DNA from: Betaproteobacteria bacterium
GTDB lineage: Bacteria > Pseudomonadota > Gammaproteobacteria > Burkholderiales > Rhodocyclaceae
Reading direction: 5' to 3'
Assembly: GCA_009781175.1 (NCBI GenBank)
Contig: WQYQ01000016.1
Span: 1 to 64,000, forward strand
Length of the DNA stretch: 64,000 nt
Shown piece after piece: positions 19,621 through 29,562 of this stretch. Position numbers and translations under genes: made by a program. How positions within the stretch are numbered: the first letter of the stretch is position 1; every line of letters begins with the position of its first letter. The notes under the pieces were generated by a model. It saw only the letters and a list, made by a program, of their open reading frames with translations. It ran no database searches and was not told where the DNA came from.

Positions 19621-20415
19621 CTAGATCATGGGGTACCAGGCAGCGGCCACCGGATGCGAGAGTGAATAGAGGATGTCCTCGCGCATCGCGTTCAATTGCG
19701 GCGAGCGGTGCTGGCGCGGCGCCTTGCCGTCTGGGCGCCATTCGCCGACGATGCGCGCGGGTTCACCGGCTTGGCGACTGGCGAGCAGCAGCACACGATC
19801 GCCGATGCGCAGCGCCTCGTCGATGTCGTGCGTGACCAGCAGGGCGGCGCTTTGCTGCTGGTGGGCGAGCTCGACCAGCAAGTCCTGCATCGACTCGCGG
19901 GTGACTGCGTCAAGACCCGAAAAAGGCTCGTCGAGGTAGATGATCTCCGGACCACGCGCCAGGGCGCGAGCCAGCGCCACGCGCTGGGCCATGCCGCCGG
20001 ACAGCGCCCCCGGCTTCTTCCTGGCGTGCTCGGTCAAGCCGACCAACGCCAACGCACGACCGATGCGCGCCGCGCGCGCGGTCTTGCCTTCTGGTGGACG
20101 GCACGCGAAATCGAGGCCGAAACCGGCGTTCTCGGCGACGCTCAGCCAAGGCAGCAAGGCGGGCGATGGGAACACCACGCTCGCGCGCGCCGAATGCTTT
20201 TCCGCCTTCTCGCCGTGGACCTCGAGGCTTCCGGCGCTCGGCTCGGCCAGCCCGGCAAGCAGTCGCAAGAGCGTCGATTTGCCGCAGCCGGAAGCGCCGA
20301 TCAGGCAGACGATTTCGCGCCGCTCGATCGAAAAATCGACGTCGGCAAAGATTGGCGCATCTCCATAGGAAAACGCCAGTTGGCGAGCGGCCAGCAGGAC
20401 GTTTTCGCCGTTCAT
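19621..20415 (-). CDS. ABC transporter ATPase (SsuB/TauB/NrtD type)
   Basis: The 264-residue ATPase has the Walker A motif GASGCGKSTLL (about residue 40), the signature LSGGMAQRVALARAL, Walker B IIYLDEPFSGLD and the switch histidine in THDIDEAL. It energises import by the adjacent permease and binding protein. The ATG at 20415 lies 2 bp after the stop of the AhpD-like gene. Confidence 0.92.
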   Translation of the reverse strand: MNGENVLLAARQLAFSYGDAPIFADVDFSIERREIVCLIGASGCGKSTLLRLLAGLAEPSAGSLEVHGEKAEKHSARASVVFPSPALLPWLSVAENAGFGLDFACRPPEGKTARAARIGRALALVGLTEHARKKPGALSGGMAQRVALARALARGPEIIYLDEPFSGLDAVTRESMQDLLVELAHQQQSAALLVTHDIDEALRIGDRVLLLASRQAGEPARIVGEWRPDGKAPRQHRSPQLNAMREDILYSLSHPVAAAWYPMI

Positions 20416-20417
20416 GC

Positions 20418-20975
20418 TCAAGTCTGTGCTTGCCAGCGGTAGGCCGCCAGTTCCGGATTGAGTTCGGTATCGGCGAGCACGTTGCTGAAGTTGCACAACG
20501 TCGCCAACGCCACGCCGAGGATGACTTCGATGACCTGCTGCTCGCCGTAGCCGGCGGCCTTGAACGCAGCGAGTTCGGCCTCGCTGACGGCGCCCTTACT
20601 GCGGATGAGGGCGCGCGTGAACGCGGCCAGTGCTTCCAGTTTGGCATCGGGCAGCGTGGTCTGCTGGCGCACGCCTTCGACCAGGTCTTCCGGCAACTTG
20701 CCCTGCTTGTAGGCGATGGCCGTGTGCCCGGCAACGCAGAAACTGCAACGGTGATTGACGGCGGCGGTAATCTGCACGACCTCCCGCTCGGCCAGCGAGA
20801 AACTGCCTCGGCTGTTAATCTCCGTGACGGTCAGATAGGTTTCGATCGCCGTCGGCGCGTTGGCGAGGACGCCAAGCAAGTTGGGAATGAAGCCGTTTTT
20901 CGCCTTGGCTTTTTCCAGGTAAGGGCGGCTGGCGGCTGGCGCGGATTCGATGTTTTGGACAGTAATGCGAGACAT
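20418..20975 (-). CDS. AhpD-like alkylhydroperoxidase / carboxymuconolactone decarboxylase family
   Basis: The 185-residue all-helical protein holds the AhpD-type redox centre CSFCVAGH near residue 75, in the context EREVVQITAAVNHRCSFC. Members reduce peroxides through the CxxC pair or act as small-molecule decarboxylases. It is the first structural gene of the cassette, 90 bp after the AraC gene and 2 bp before the ATPase. A role in detoxifying peroxide made by the partner flavoprotein is plausible but inferred. Confidence 0.85.
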   Translation of the reverse strand: MSRITVQNIESAPAASRPYLEKAKAKNGFIPNLLGVLANAPTAIETYLTVTEINSRGSFSLAEREVVQITAAVNHRCSFCVAGHTAIAYKQGKLPEDLVEGVRQQTTLPDAKLEALAAFTRALIRSKGAVSEAELAAFKAAGYGEQQVIEVILGVALATLCNFSNVLADTELNPELAAYRWQAQT

Positions 20976-21065
20976 GACAAACTCCTCACGATGCGGAGTG
21001 GAATTGTCGAAGGGCGGCAGCGAATGCTCAATGCGCGAACGTCGCTGTTTCTTGCTCGAAAATCT

Positions 21066-21977
21066 TCAGTTATTGCTTGCGCGGCACAAACTGCCCGGCA
21101 GGCGTCCGGTGACTTTCTTGAAAGCGCGCGAGAAGGCAGCGTCCGACTGATAGCCGACCTTTTCCGCTGCTCGCGACAAAGACATGCCGCGTCCGATCCA
21201 TTGCCCGGCCAGGGTCATGCGAACGCGGGTCAGGAAGTTGCCGGGCGAGGTGCCGGCCACCTGCGAGAAATGCTTGTGGAAATTGGCCCGCGACATGTGA
21301 TTGAAGCCGGCCATGCGTTCGATCGTCCAGTCGTGCGCCGGATCGTCGAGGATGGCGGCAAGCAGCGACGCGAACTCTCGCCGCGCGAGGACGGCCCACA
21401 GGCCGCAGGCTACCTCTTGGCCGAGGCACAGGTGGCGGATGGCATAGAAGAAAAGCAGATCGACCAGGCGGGCAGTGAGCGGTGACGGCTCGTTGCCCTC
21501 CTGGCGCGCCTCGGCCAGGATCAGATCGAAAATCGGGCGGCTTTCGCGCAGGCTGTCGTCATCGCGGGCGATGAGGACGTGGTCGGGGAACGGACCAAGA
21601 AAATGCTCGCGCAGCGGCGTGCGAAAGGCGAAGAACCCGCAGGCGAGCGCAGAGCCTTCGTCGCTGTCGCCGCCGACAGGCCGCATCGGGCGGCGCGGCG
21701 CCTGGGCGGCCTCGCGCACATCAGCATGCGGACTGAGCAGATGGGGAACATCGCGCAGGAAAAAGACCGCATCGCCGGCGCGTAGCGGCAGGCGGGCGTT
21801 GCTTTGCGGCAGATGCAGCCAGCAATCGCCGGCCAGCACGACATGAAAACTAGCATCCGCGAGACCGCTGGTCGATGTCTGCCAGGAGCCGCAGTAACGG
21901 CCAAGGTGAAACAGAGTGGTTTGCAGTTCCAGACTATCGAGCAGCCAATGGATCAGACGGTCTTGAGATTGCGCCAT
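21066..21977 (-). CDS. AraC-family regulator with cupin sensor
   Basis: The 303-residue protein combines an N-terminal cupin (AraC_binding_2-like, residues ~10-180, with HVVLAGDCWLHLP) and a C-terminal double helix-turn-helix (residues ~200-300, with MSRANFHKHFSQVAGTSPG and VGYQSDAAFSRAFKK). It heads the reverse-strand cassette and probably activates the transporter and flavoprotein genes in response to their substrate. Confidence 0.88.
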   Translation of the reverse strand: MAQSQDRLIHWLLDSLELQTTLFHLGRYCGSWQTSTSGLADASFHVVLAGDCWLHLPQSNARLPLRAGDAVFFLRDVPHLLSPHADVREAAQAPRRPMRPVGGDSDEGSALACGFFAFRTPLREHFLGPFPDHVLIARDDDSLRESRPIFDLILAEARQEGNEPSPLTARLVDLLFFYAIRHLCLGQEVACGLWAVLARREFASLLAAILDDPAHDWTIERMAGFNHMSRANFHKHFSQVAGTSPGNFLTRVRMTLAGQWIGRGMSLSRAAEKVGYQSDAAFSRAFKKVTGRLPGSLCRASNN

Positions 21978-22179
21978 GAAACGACCTCGCGTGAAAACTC
22001 ATGGGGCCGATGTTAAGAAGCGCGATCGCCAACGCCTACGAGGCGATGAGCATATCTTTCGAAGGAATTGGCATATATTTTTTGGTGGGTGCCGTCGCGC
22101 CGGATGTAAATCACTCTCAAATCGCATGCGGAAACAGATTTCGCCGCAAACTCCAACACCGAAGCCTAGTTCGGACGAC

Positions 22180-22332
22180 GCGAACACCCTGGCGCCGTGC
22201 ATGCGCTATTTCGAAGAAAACCTTGCCGCGCTGGAGGCCCACCTACGCGCGCCGCTACTCGGTGTAGTGCCCTACTACCAGGGCGGTCCGGCCGAGGCCG
22301 CCACCGTTATTCGACTACCGCAGCGGTTATAA
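22180..22332 (+). pseudogene. bioD: bioD 3' fragment (dethiobiotin synthetase C-terminus)
   Basis: This frame ends at a TAA (22330-22332) and reads NTLAPCMRYFEENLAALE, then APLLGVVPYYQG and a closing IRLPQ. This matches the C-terminal pattern of BioD, with N-x-x-P, the EEN-LATL helix and APLLGVVP. Nothing upstream in any frame resembles the BioD P-loop or core, so about three quarters of the gene is missing. It is on the same strand as bioA, with a 5.5-kb reverse-strand cassette between. The interval 21978-22179 holds no recognisable gene. Confidence 0.6.
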
Positions 22333-22379
22333 TTAGTTTCTTCGCCAGCCTCGGCGTTCTTTCTCAGGTTTACTACTTC

Positions 22380-23549
22380 ATGAAGCGTTCCCGTCTCGGT
22401 CGCCGCAGCAACCTTTCCCGCGATGCGGAGCAACTTGTCTGGCTAGCCACGGGCTTGGCCGAATCGGGCAGCCGCACCGAAGACCGCTTCTGGGAAAACC
22501 GCCTGATCGATCTGACCGAAAAAATCCTCGAAAGCGGCGACGAAGAAGTGCTCGAAAGCGCGCTCGATCATCTGCATGCCGCCGCGCCGCGCGCCTACGA
22601 TGAACTGGCCGACATGATCGAATCACGCGCCGAAGCGGGCTCCGCAGCGAACGCCGACACCGAAGAGCTGCTCATCGCGGCCCCGATCCTCGCGTGGTCG
22701 CGCTTCCAGATTCCCGCCAACACGATTCCGGCCGCGCAGCTCGCAACCCTGCGCGTGCAACTGCAGGCGCATGTGCTGGCCAAGGATGTCCAATTCGGCC
22801 TGGCGGACTATTTGTTCAGCCCCGACCAGCTACCCCAGGGATATTGCGAAACCCGTCGCTTTGGCGCGACCCTCGGCCAAGCCGCCGAGCAGGATCAGAA
22901 CCTTCGCGTCATCACGGAAGGCATGCCGGAAACGGCGCGCTTTTTATCCGACGTGCGCTATCTGCTCGCCACGGTCGTCGCCAAACGCGGCGCACCGCTG
23001 TTCCGCTGGCAGGAAGCCGACGGCAGCAGGGAGCAGGCGCTCAACCAATGGCGCGCGCAGGGCGGCGCCGTTATCGCGACCCTGATGCCCGGCTGCGCAT
23101 TCGAAGTCGTGCTGCCCGAAGCGTACTTCGCCGCGAGCCGTGAGGCGGATCGCGTCTCGCGCCCTTACTCGATTCTCGCCTCGGTGGCTTTCCTGACGAC
23201 CACACTCGAATGCCCGCCGGGCGATCTGCGCGCGATCGTCGCCCCTTTCTACGAAAAGCAGATCGAAGAATATCGAATCGGCTTCGCACAGAAGAACTCC
23301 GATCAAATCGTGCACGGCGTCGTCTGGCCCCTGCTCGGCGCGGAAGACGAAACCAGCGAAGCCACGCATCAAATCGAAACCGCGCTGCGCGAATCGGGCA
23401 TCGGCAATGTGCTGCAACTCGATACGCGTTTCCCGCTCGAATACTGTGACGACTGCGGCGCCCCGCTTTACCCTTCCCCCGATGGCGAAGCGGTGCACGC
23501 CGAATTGCCCGAAGAAAAAGCCGAGGCGGTGCCCCGTCATCTGCATTGA
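22380..23549 (+). CDS. DUF2863 family protein
   Basis: The 389-residue protein matches the betaproteobacterial DUF2863 family in length and in segments such as RDAEQLVWLATGLAESGSR, AWSRFQIPANTIP and the C-terminal YCDDCGAPLYPSPDGE, a possible zinc-knuckle with CxxC. Function unknown. The ATG at 22380 is the first start that fits the family. Its TGA stop (23547-23549) is formed by the terminal TGAGAACCTGTT of a MITE-like element. Confidence 0.82.
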   Translation: MKRSRLGRRSNLSRDAEQLVWLATGLAESGSRTEDRFWENRLIDLTEKILESGDEEVLESALDHLHAAAPRAYDELADMIESRAEAGSAANADTEELLIAAPILAWSRFQIPANTIPAAQLATLRVQLQAHVLAKDVQFGLADYLFSPDQLPQGYCETRRFGATLGQAAEQDQNLRVITEGMPETARFLSDVRYLLATVVAKRGAPLFRWQEADGSREQALNQWRAQGGAVIATLMPGCAFEVVLPEAYFAASREADRVSRPYSILASVAFLTTTLECPPGDLRAIVAPFYEKQIEEYRIGFAQKNSDQIVHGVVWPLLGAEDETSEATHQIETALRESGIGNVLQLDTRFPLEYCDDCGAPLYPSPDGEAVHAELPEEKAEAVPRHLH

Positions 23550-23693
23550 GAACCTGTTTAGAATCTGTCGCGAGAGGCTGTCAGCGGGGCGAAGAGCAGC
23601 GCAGGAACCGGAGTTTATAAGTGATAAATGAGGATTCCGAGCAGCGCATGAGCCCCGATCACTGCCTCGCAGCAAGATTATGAACAGGTTCGG
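23547..23693. repeat. MITE-like element, copy C
   Basis: This is the longest simple copy of the family. It starts TGAGAACCTGTTTAGAATCT, has an internal palindromic block with ACCGGAGTTTATAAGTGATA and GAGGATTCCGAGC, and ends with GCAAGATTATGAACAGGTTC. The first three bases are the stop codon of the DUF2863 gene. Confidence 0.7.
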
Positions 23694-23714
23694 AAAAAGC
23701 TGGGAGGTGTGTGC

Positions 23715-24116
23715 ATGAGCCGCAAGATTGAGAAATCCGAGCAGGCATGGCGCGAGCAATTGACTCCCGAGCAATACCATGTCGCCCGCGAAAAAGGCAC
23801 CGAGCGCGCCTTTACCGGCGAGTACTGGAACGTGTGGGACGACGGAACCTATCACTGCATCGGCTGCGGCGCTGAACTGTTCCGCTCTCAAGACAAATTC
23901 GACGCGGGCTGCGGCTGGCCGAGTTTTTCGACGAGCTGCGCGCCGCAGAACATCGAAACCCACGAGGACCACGGCTTCGGCATGCTGCGCACTGAAGTCG
24001 TTTGCCATCAGTGCGGCGCCCACCTCGGCCATGTTTTCACGGACGGCCCGCAGCCGACGGGCTTGCGCTACTGCATCAACTCGGCCTCGCTCAAACTCGA
24101 ACCCGATTTGGAATAG
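23715..24116 (+). CDS. msrB: Peptide-methionine (R)-S-oxide reductase
   Basis: The 133-residue MsrB reduces the R-form of methionine sulfoxide in proteins. It has two zinc-binding CxxC pairs (CIGCG and CHQCG), the substrate motif CGWPSFS and the catalytic cysteine in RYCINSASL. The ATG at 23715 follows GGGAGGTG. The gene is convergent with comEC, with 28 bp between the stops. Confidence 0.96.
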   Translation: MSRKIEKSEQAWREQLTPEQYHVAREKGTERAFTGEYWNVWDDGTYHCIGCGAELFRSQDKFDAGCGWPSFSTSCAPQNIETHEDHGFGMLRTEVVCHQCGAHLGHVFTDGPQPTGLRYCINSASLKLEPDLE

Positions 24117-24144
24117 CGCAGACTGCTCGTCGCACGGATATTTT

Positions 24145-26517
24145 TCAGTCCGGCGCCGGCTCCGCTGCACTTTGCGCCTCGCCCGAAACCCAGGGCGAAT
24201 GCCAATAGCGTTGCGCCACCTCGCGCCAGCGTATCCATGTCGTCTGGTTCGGGCGCACCTGCCAGCGGATCGCGCCATCACGGTCGCTGCGCAGGATTTC
24301 AGCCCCCGCGACGCGATAACGCTCCAATACATCAGCATGCGGATGGCCGAAGCGGCTGCGGTAGCCGACGGGGATCAACACTTGCTGCGGCGAAATCGCC
24401 GCGATGAAGGCTTCGCTCGACGAAGAATGCGAACCGTGATGCGGCGCGATCACCACCGTCTCATGCCGCAACAGCCCCGCTGCAAGCAGCGCCTGTTCGG
24501 CTTTCACCGGAATGTCCGCCGTCAGCAGCACACTCACATCGGCGGCGGAAACGCGCACCACGCAGGAAGTCGCATTGCCGTCGCGCGTAATTGCCGCCGC
24601 CGCGGCGGGATGGAGCACTTCGAAACGCACGCCGTCCCAATCCCAGGTTTCACCGCGCTGGCAATCGCGCTGCGTTACAGCGATGCGGCGCAAGGGGCTG
24701 TTGTCCGGCAAGGCGCCCATCAGCCATTGGCTTCCCACATCGGCCAGCACGCTTTGCGCGTCGCCCGAGTGGTCGGAATCCTGATGACTCACGATCAAGC
24801 CGTCGAGGCGGCGCACGCCCTCGCCGCGCAGATAAGGAACGATAATCCGCTGCCCCGCGTCGCTTTGTTGCCCATAGCTCGGGCCGGTGTCGAAAAGCAG
24901 ATCGTGGCGCGCGGTGCGCACATGCGCCGCCAGCCCCTGCCCCACGTCGAGCAGCGTCAGATCGAAGCCGCCTTCGGGCGGCCGTGGCGCTTGCCAGAAA
25001 ACCAGCGGCAGGATCAAAGCCAGACCAACCATGCGCCCCGGTACGCCGCGCGGCAAAAGCAGGCAGACAGCACCGATCAGCGCGGCCACGCTCAGCGCCA
25101 TCGGCGGTTCGGCCTGCTGCCACACGGCCCAAGCGGGCGCGGCAAGCAGATCGAGCAGGCGCGCGAGCCAGGCGAAGATCATGTCGGCAAGCTGCGCCAG
25201 GGGCGCGAAACCCGTCAGGGCAAACAGCAAAACCAGGGGCAGCACGAGAAAGGTCACGCACGGAATCGCCACCGCATTCGCGAGCGGCGCGACGAGCGAA
25301 ACCTGCCCGGTCAGCGCAACCAACAGCGGCATCAGGCCGATGCCGACCGCCCACTGCGCGCGGAACCAGCCGCGCCAGGCCGCCTCCCCGCGCTTTGCTC
25401 CCGCCGCATAGAGCAGCAGCGCCACCGCGCCGAACGAGAGCCAGAAGCCGCGCCCGAACACCGCCCACGGGTCCCACAGCAATACGAGCAGGAGCGCCAG
25501 CGCGAGCGAGGATGAAGCCGCGATCTGCCGGCTCGTCACGATAGCCCAGGCGACGACGCCGAGCATGATTAGGGAACGCTGCGCTGGCACGCCCCAGCCG
25601 GCCAGGGCGCAGTAGACCAGCGCCGCCGCGAAGCCGATCAGGGCCGCGACGCGCTGCGCCGGAATTCTCGCCGCACACGCGGGAACGCGCCGCCATAAAC
25701 CGCCCGCCAAGGCGCCCGCGAGCATCGACCACACGACGATATGCACGCCCGAGATCGAAATCAGATGCACCACGCCGCTGCGGATGAAAAGCGTCCATTG
25801 CTCGGCGGGCACGCTGCGTTGGTCGCCGACGGCCAAGGCCACGAGCACCGCGCGCCAGGGCGAATCGGGCAGGACGGCGGCGAAATCGGCGCGCACCGCT
25901 TCGCGCCGCAGTTCGACCCAATCGTTCAAATCCTGCGGCCCCGGATCGAGCAGCAAGGGCGGCGTGGCCTGCCGCACATAACCGCTCGCGCCGAGCCCTT
26001 CGCCCAAAAGGTAGGCTTCGTAGTCAGAGCCGTGCGGATTAAGCGATCCGTGCGGACGCTTGAGGCGCACAGAGAATCGCCAGCGCTCGCCCGCATGCAG
26101 TTCCGGCAGTGGATGTTTGTTGTCGCGATACCAGACCAGCGCGAGCCGCGCCGGCGCGCCTTGCGGCGCTTGTTCAACCGCGAACGGAAAGCTCAGGCCG
26201 CGTTCGACGGCCTGCGGCATCGCGTCGACTTTTCCGGTAACGAGCAGATCCTGGCCTTCCAACGCCGGAGACAGGCGATCGGCGAGCCGCGCCTCGGCGC
26301 GCAGTGCGGCCAGGACGAACCCGGCGCAGACACAGGCCAGGCACGCGGCGGCCAACCGCCAGCGGTAGGCGCGCCCCCGGATCAGATAGGCCAGCATGCA
26401 CACGCCGAACGCGCCGACAGCCCACAAGGCGCGCGGCGTCGGCAATGTAGATTGCACTTGCAGAGCTGCCGTGCCGAGCGCGAAGGCGAGGCTGAGCGGA
26501 ACGATTGGGGTCAGCAT
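24145..26517 (-). CDS. comEC: DNA internalization competence protein ComEC/Rec2
   Basis: The 790-residue membrane protein forms the inner-membrane channel for single-stranded DNA uptake in natural transformation. It shows an N-terminal hydrophobic pair with an OB-like domain, the Competence (ComEC_N) core with SISGVHIVVWSML (residues ~250-500) and a C-terminal metallo-beta-lactamase domain with SHQDSDHSGD. Full length. It may follow lolD in one transcript (33-bp gap). Confidence 0.93.
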   Translation of the reverse strand: MLTPIVPLSLAFALGTAALQVQSTLPTPRALWAVGAFGVCMLAYLIRGRAYRWRLAAACLACVCAGFVLAALRAEARLADRLSPALEGQDLLVTGKVDAMPQAVERGLSFPFAVEQAPQGAPARLALVWYRDNKHPLPELHAGERWRFSVRLKRPHGSLNPHGSDYEAYLLGEGLGASGYVRQATPPLLLDPGPQDLNDWVELRREAVRADFAAVLPDSPWRAVLVALAVGDQRSVPAEQWTLFIRSGVVHLISISGVHIVVWSMLAGALAGGLWRRVPACAARIPAQRVAALIGFAAALVYCALAGWGVPAQRSLIMLGVVAWAIVTSRQIAASSSLALALLLVLLWDPWAVFGRGFWLSFGAVALLLYAAGAKRGEAAWRGWFRAQWAVGIGLMPLLVALTGQVSLVAPLANAVAIPCVTFLVLPLVLLFALTGFAPLAQLADMIFAWLARLLDLLAAPAWAVWQQAEPPMALSVAALIGAVCLLLPRGVPGRMVGLALILPLVFWQAPRPPEGGFDLTLLDVGQGLAAHVRTARHDLLFDTGPSYGQQSDAGQRIIVPYLRGEGVRRLDGLIVSHQDSDHSGDAQSVLADVGSQWLMGALPDNSPLRRIAVTQRDCQRGETWDWDGVRFEVLHPAAAAAITRDGNATSCVVRVSAADVSVLLTADIPVKAEQALLAAGLLRHETVVIAPHHGSHSSSSEAFIAAISPQQVLIPVGYRSRFGHPHADVLERYRVAGAEILRSDRDGAIRWQVRPNQTTWIRWREVAQRYWHSPWVSGEAQSAAEPAPD

Positions 26518-26550
26518 GTCCGCGCAAATCCCGCGCGCAATATCGCGGCT

Positions 26551-27231
26551 TTAGGTTGCGTGCAGCCTGCCGTCACGCAGTTCATAACTACGCCCGGCGC
26601 GGGCGGCAAGCTGCGGATCGTGCGTCACGATCACGACCGCCGTGCCGATCTTTTCGCGCAGGGAGAGCATCAGTTCGAACACCGTTTCGGCCGTCTGCCG
26701 ATCGAGGTTGCCGGTCGGTTCGTCGGCCAGAACGCAGGCCGGCTCGGTCACCAGGGCGCGCGCGATTGCGGCGCGCTGGCGTTCGCCGCCCGAAAGCTCG
26801 CCGGGGCCATGCTCCAGGCGATGCCCCAGGCCGACGGCCGTGAGGATTTCGCTGGCCTTGGCGCAAGCCTCTTCGCGCGCCATGCGCCGGATAATCAAGG
26901 GCATCGCCACATTTTCGAGCGCCGAGAATTCCGGCAGCAGATGGTGAAATTGGTAGACAAAGCCGAGCGAACGGTTGCGCAGCCGGCCCCGCTCCGCTTC
27001 GGAAAGCGCCGAGAAATCCTGTCCCATCAATTGCACGCTGCCTGCGCTCGGCGTATCGAGGCCACCGAGCAGATGCAGCAGCGTACTTTTGCCCGAACCC
27101 GAAGCGCCGACGATGGCGACGCTTTCACCTTTCCCGATCGAGAACTCGACATCGGCCAGAACCTTGACCGCGAACTCCCCGCGCCCATATTGGCGTCCCA
27201 GCCCTGTGCAGGCGAGCACGGCGTCATTCAT
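26551..27231 (-). CDS. lolD: Lipoprotein-releasing system ATPase LolD
   Basis: The 226-residue ATPase of the LolCDE machine extracts outer-membrane lipoproteins from the inner membrane. It has Walker [12 protein letters not shown], the signature [15 protein letters not shown], Walker [13 protein letters not shown] and the LolD-type segment [18 protein letters not shown]. Its ATG overlaps the end of lolC by 8 bp. Confidence 0.95.
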   Translation of the reverse strand: MNDAVLACTGLGRQYGRGEFAVKVLADVEFSIGKGESVAIVGASGSGKSTLLHLLGGLDTPSAGSVQLMGQDFSALSEAERGRLRNRSLGFVYQFHHLLPEFSALENVAMPLIIRRMAREEACAKASEILTAVGLGHRLEHGPGELSGGERQRAAIARALVTEPACVLADEPTGNLDRQTAETVFELMLSLREKIGTAVVIVTHDPQLAARAGRSYELRDGRLHAT

Positions 27232-28477
27232 AGCGCAAAGCCTCCGCGGGATTCACGCGCGACGCGCGCCAGCTCGGGTAGAGCGTAGCCAAAACCGTCG
27301 TCACGAAGGCCAGCACCGTGATCGTGATGACATCGCTCCACAGCAGTTCCGAAGGCAATTCGGAAATGAAGTAAACATCCTTGGCGAGGAATTTCATGCC
27401 GAGCGCATGTTCGATCGCCGGCACCACGACATCGATATTCGCCGCCAGCGCGACGCCGCCGGTCACGCCGATGGCGAGTCCGATCAGGCCGAGCAGCGCG
27501 CCCTGCACGACGAAGATCGACATGATCGAACCCGGCGCAGCGCCCAGCGTGCGCAGGATCGCGATGTCCGCGCGTTTGTCCTGCACTGCCATCACGAGCG
27601 TGGAAACGATATTGAAAGCCGCCACGGCGACGATCAGCGACAGGATGACGAACATCACCTTCTTTTCCATTTGCACGGCGCGGAAGAAATTCGCATGGCT
27701 GCGCGTCCAATCGTCGACGCTGATGCTCTCATCGTACTGCCGGTTCAAGTCGCGCGCGACGCGCGGCGCGGCGTAAGGGTCCTTGAGTTCCAGGCGCACG
27801 CCGGAAACGCCGTCGCCCATGCGGTAAAGCGTTTGCGCATCGCGCATATGAATCAGCGCGAGCCCCACGTCGTATTCATACATGCCGATTTCGAAAATAC
27901 CGACAACCGTGAATTGCTTGAGCCGCGGCAGAATCGCCGCGGGCGTCACCATCCCCGTCGGCGCGATCAGCGTCACTTTTTCCCCTGGCATCGCATGCAG
28001 GGCGCGCGCAAGCTCGATGCCGAGGATGACGCCGAACTCGCCGGGCCGCAGATCATCGAGCTTGCCGTACTTCATATGCGCCGAAAAATCGGCCACGCGG
28101 TCCTCTTCCGCCGGCAGGATTCCGCGTATGACGCTCCCGCGCACCGCATCGCCAAGCGCCAGCATGGCCTGCTGCTGCACATAGGGCGCGGCGGCGCGCA
28201 CCTCCGGGTTGGCGAGCGCGGTCTTCGCCGCGCCTTGCCAGTCGGCAAGATCGCCGTCATAGGAAATCACCTGCGCATGCGCGGCGACGCCGAGAATACG
28301 CGTGCGCAGTTCGCGCTGGAAACCGTTCATCACGGAAAGCACGACGATCAGCGCCGCCACGCCGAGCGCGATCCCCAGCATCGAGACCGAGGAAATGAAG
28401 GAAATGAAGCGGTTCCCGCCCGCTGCGCGGCGGCGGGCGCGCACGTAGCGCAGCCCTATCAAGAGTTCGAATTTCAT
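27224..28477 (-). CDS. lolC: Lipoprotein-releasing system permease LolC/LolE
   Basis: The 417-residue MacB-fold permease has one N-terminal membrane helix ([17 protein letters not shown]), a large periplasmic domain and three C-terminal helices. It begins [17 protein letters not shown], typical of LolC/LolE. Only one such permease gene is present beside lolD, so the complex may use a single LolF-like permease twice. The ATG at 28477 was preferred to 28534. Confidence 0.92.
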   Translation of the reverse strand: MKFELLIGLRYVRARRRAAGGNRFISFISSVSMLGIALGVAALIVVLSVMNGFQRELRTRILGVAAHAQVISYDGDLADWQGAAKTALANPEVRAAAPYVQQQAMLALGDAVRGSVIRGILPAEEDRVADFSAHMKYGKLDDLRPGEFGVILGIELARALHAMPGEKVTLIAPTGMVTPAAILPRLKQFTVVGIFEIGMYEYDVGLALIHMRDAQTLYRMGDGVSGVRLELKDPYAAPRVARDLNRQYDESISVDDWTRSHANFFRAVQMEKKVMFVILSLIVAVAAFNIVSTLVMAVQDKRADIAILRTLGAAPGSIMSIFVVQGALLGLIGLAIGVTGGVALAANIDVVVPAIEHALGMKFLAKDVYFISELPSELLWSDVITITVLAFVTTVLATLYPSWRASRVNPAEALRYE

Positions 28478-28539
28478 GTCGGCACGCATGTTACACTCCG
28501 CCGCCCCAAACGCGGGAACCCATTGATCGGCCACACAAA

Positions 28540-29562
28540 ATGCATGTGCGAGTGATTCTGCCGGGACTGCTTTGGCCCGCCCCCGAAACGGCGCCGGCCC
28601 TTACCGGAAACGAACTACCTTCCCTGCTGTGGCTGCTCGGCCGCGCGGAACGCACGGCCTGCGCCCCCGCCGGCCCGGCGCAAGCCTTCGCCCAGGCGCT
28701 GGGCCTGCCCCCCGCCAGCGCCGCCGCGGCGCTGCGCCGCGCGGGCGAAGCCGACGGCCATTTGCCCGCCCCCGGCGAACACTGGCTCTGCGCCGACCCG
28801 GTCACGCTGCGCTTCATGCGCGATCAGCTCGTGCTCGATGACGCCTCCGCGATCGGGCTTGCCGAAGCGGAAATCGACGCCCTGCAAACCTGCCTGAAAC
28901 CGCTGTTCGCCGAAGTCGGCGCATTCGAGCTTTGCCATCCGCAGCGCGGCTATCTGCGGCTCAAAGCCGCGCCGGACGCCCAGTTTTCCCCGCTCGACGA
29001 TGTTGCTGGAAGACCTGTCGCCCTCTTCCTGCCCGAAGGCAATGCGGCGCTGCGCTGGGGCCGCATCCTCAACGCCTTGCAGATCGATTTGCACGAGCTG
29101 GAATTCAACCGCCAGCGCGAAACCGAACAGCGCCCACAGGTGAACAGCCTTTGGTTCTGGGGCGAAGGCAAACCCGTCCCATCAGCGGAAACAACACAGA
29201 CAAGCGTATTGACCGATTCCTTGCTTGGCCGCGGCGCGGCGCGGCTCGCCGGCTGCACGCCGCAGCCACTTGAAGACTGCGCGAATCTACCCATGAACGC
29301 GGCGTCGACGCTGATTCTCGACGAAAGCCTGCACCGCCCCGCGCTATTCCGGGATATGACGGCTTGGCGCGAAGCACTCACACGCTGCGAGGCGCGGCTG
29401 TTTACGCCGCTTGCACAAGCCTTGCGGGATGGACGGATCGAGCAACTCGACATCGAAGCGCCCAGGGAGCGGGAAAACGGCGCGGTATTCCACATCAAAC
29501 CGCGCCGTTGGGCTTTCTGGCTGCGGCCCGCCGCGCCTGAGATTTTGTTCGCCAAATCCTGA
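28540..29562 (+). CDS. RpfE-like / phosphoglycerate-mutase-like regulatory protein
   Basis: The 340-residue protein resembles the betaproteobacterial family annotated as RpfE or cofactor-independent phosphoglycerate-mutase homologue, with HVRVILPGLLWP at the start, ELPSLLWLLGRA and PQVNSLWFWGEG. The metal-binding residues of true phosphoglycerate mutases are not evident, so enzymatic activity is doubtful. The gene usually sits next to recJ, but here it is followed by a repeat-filled gap. Divergent from lolC with a 62-bp shared promoter region. Confidence 0.7.
   Translation: MHVRVILPGLLWPAPETAPALTGNELPSLLWLLGRAERTACAPAGPAQAFAQALGLPPASAAAALRRAGEADGHLPAPGEHWLCADPVTLRFMRDQLVLDDASAIGLAEAEIDALQTCLKPLFAEVGAFELCHPQRGYLRLKAAPDAQFSPLDDVAGRPVALFLPEGNAALRWGRILNALQIDLHELEFNRQRETEQRPQVNSLWFWGEGKPVPSAETTQTSVLTDSLLGRGAARLAGCTPQPLEDCANLPMNAASTLILDESLHRPALFRDMTAWREALTRCEARLFTPLAQALRDGRIEQLDIEAPRERENGAVFHIKPRRWAFWLRPAAPEILFAKS

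Noticed and set aside
22380..23549. Extension of the DUF2863 gene back to an ATG at 22197
   Set aside because: The added 61 residues run in another frame across the BioD-like fragment and have no family similarity. The ATG at 22380 begins the conserved part.
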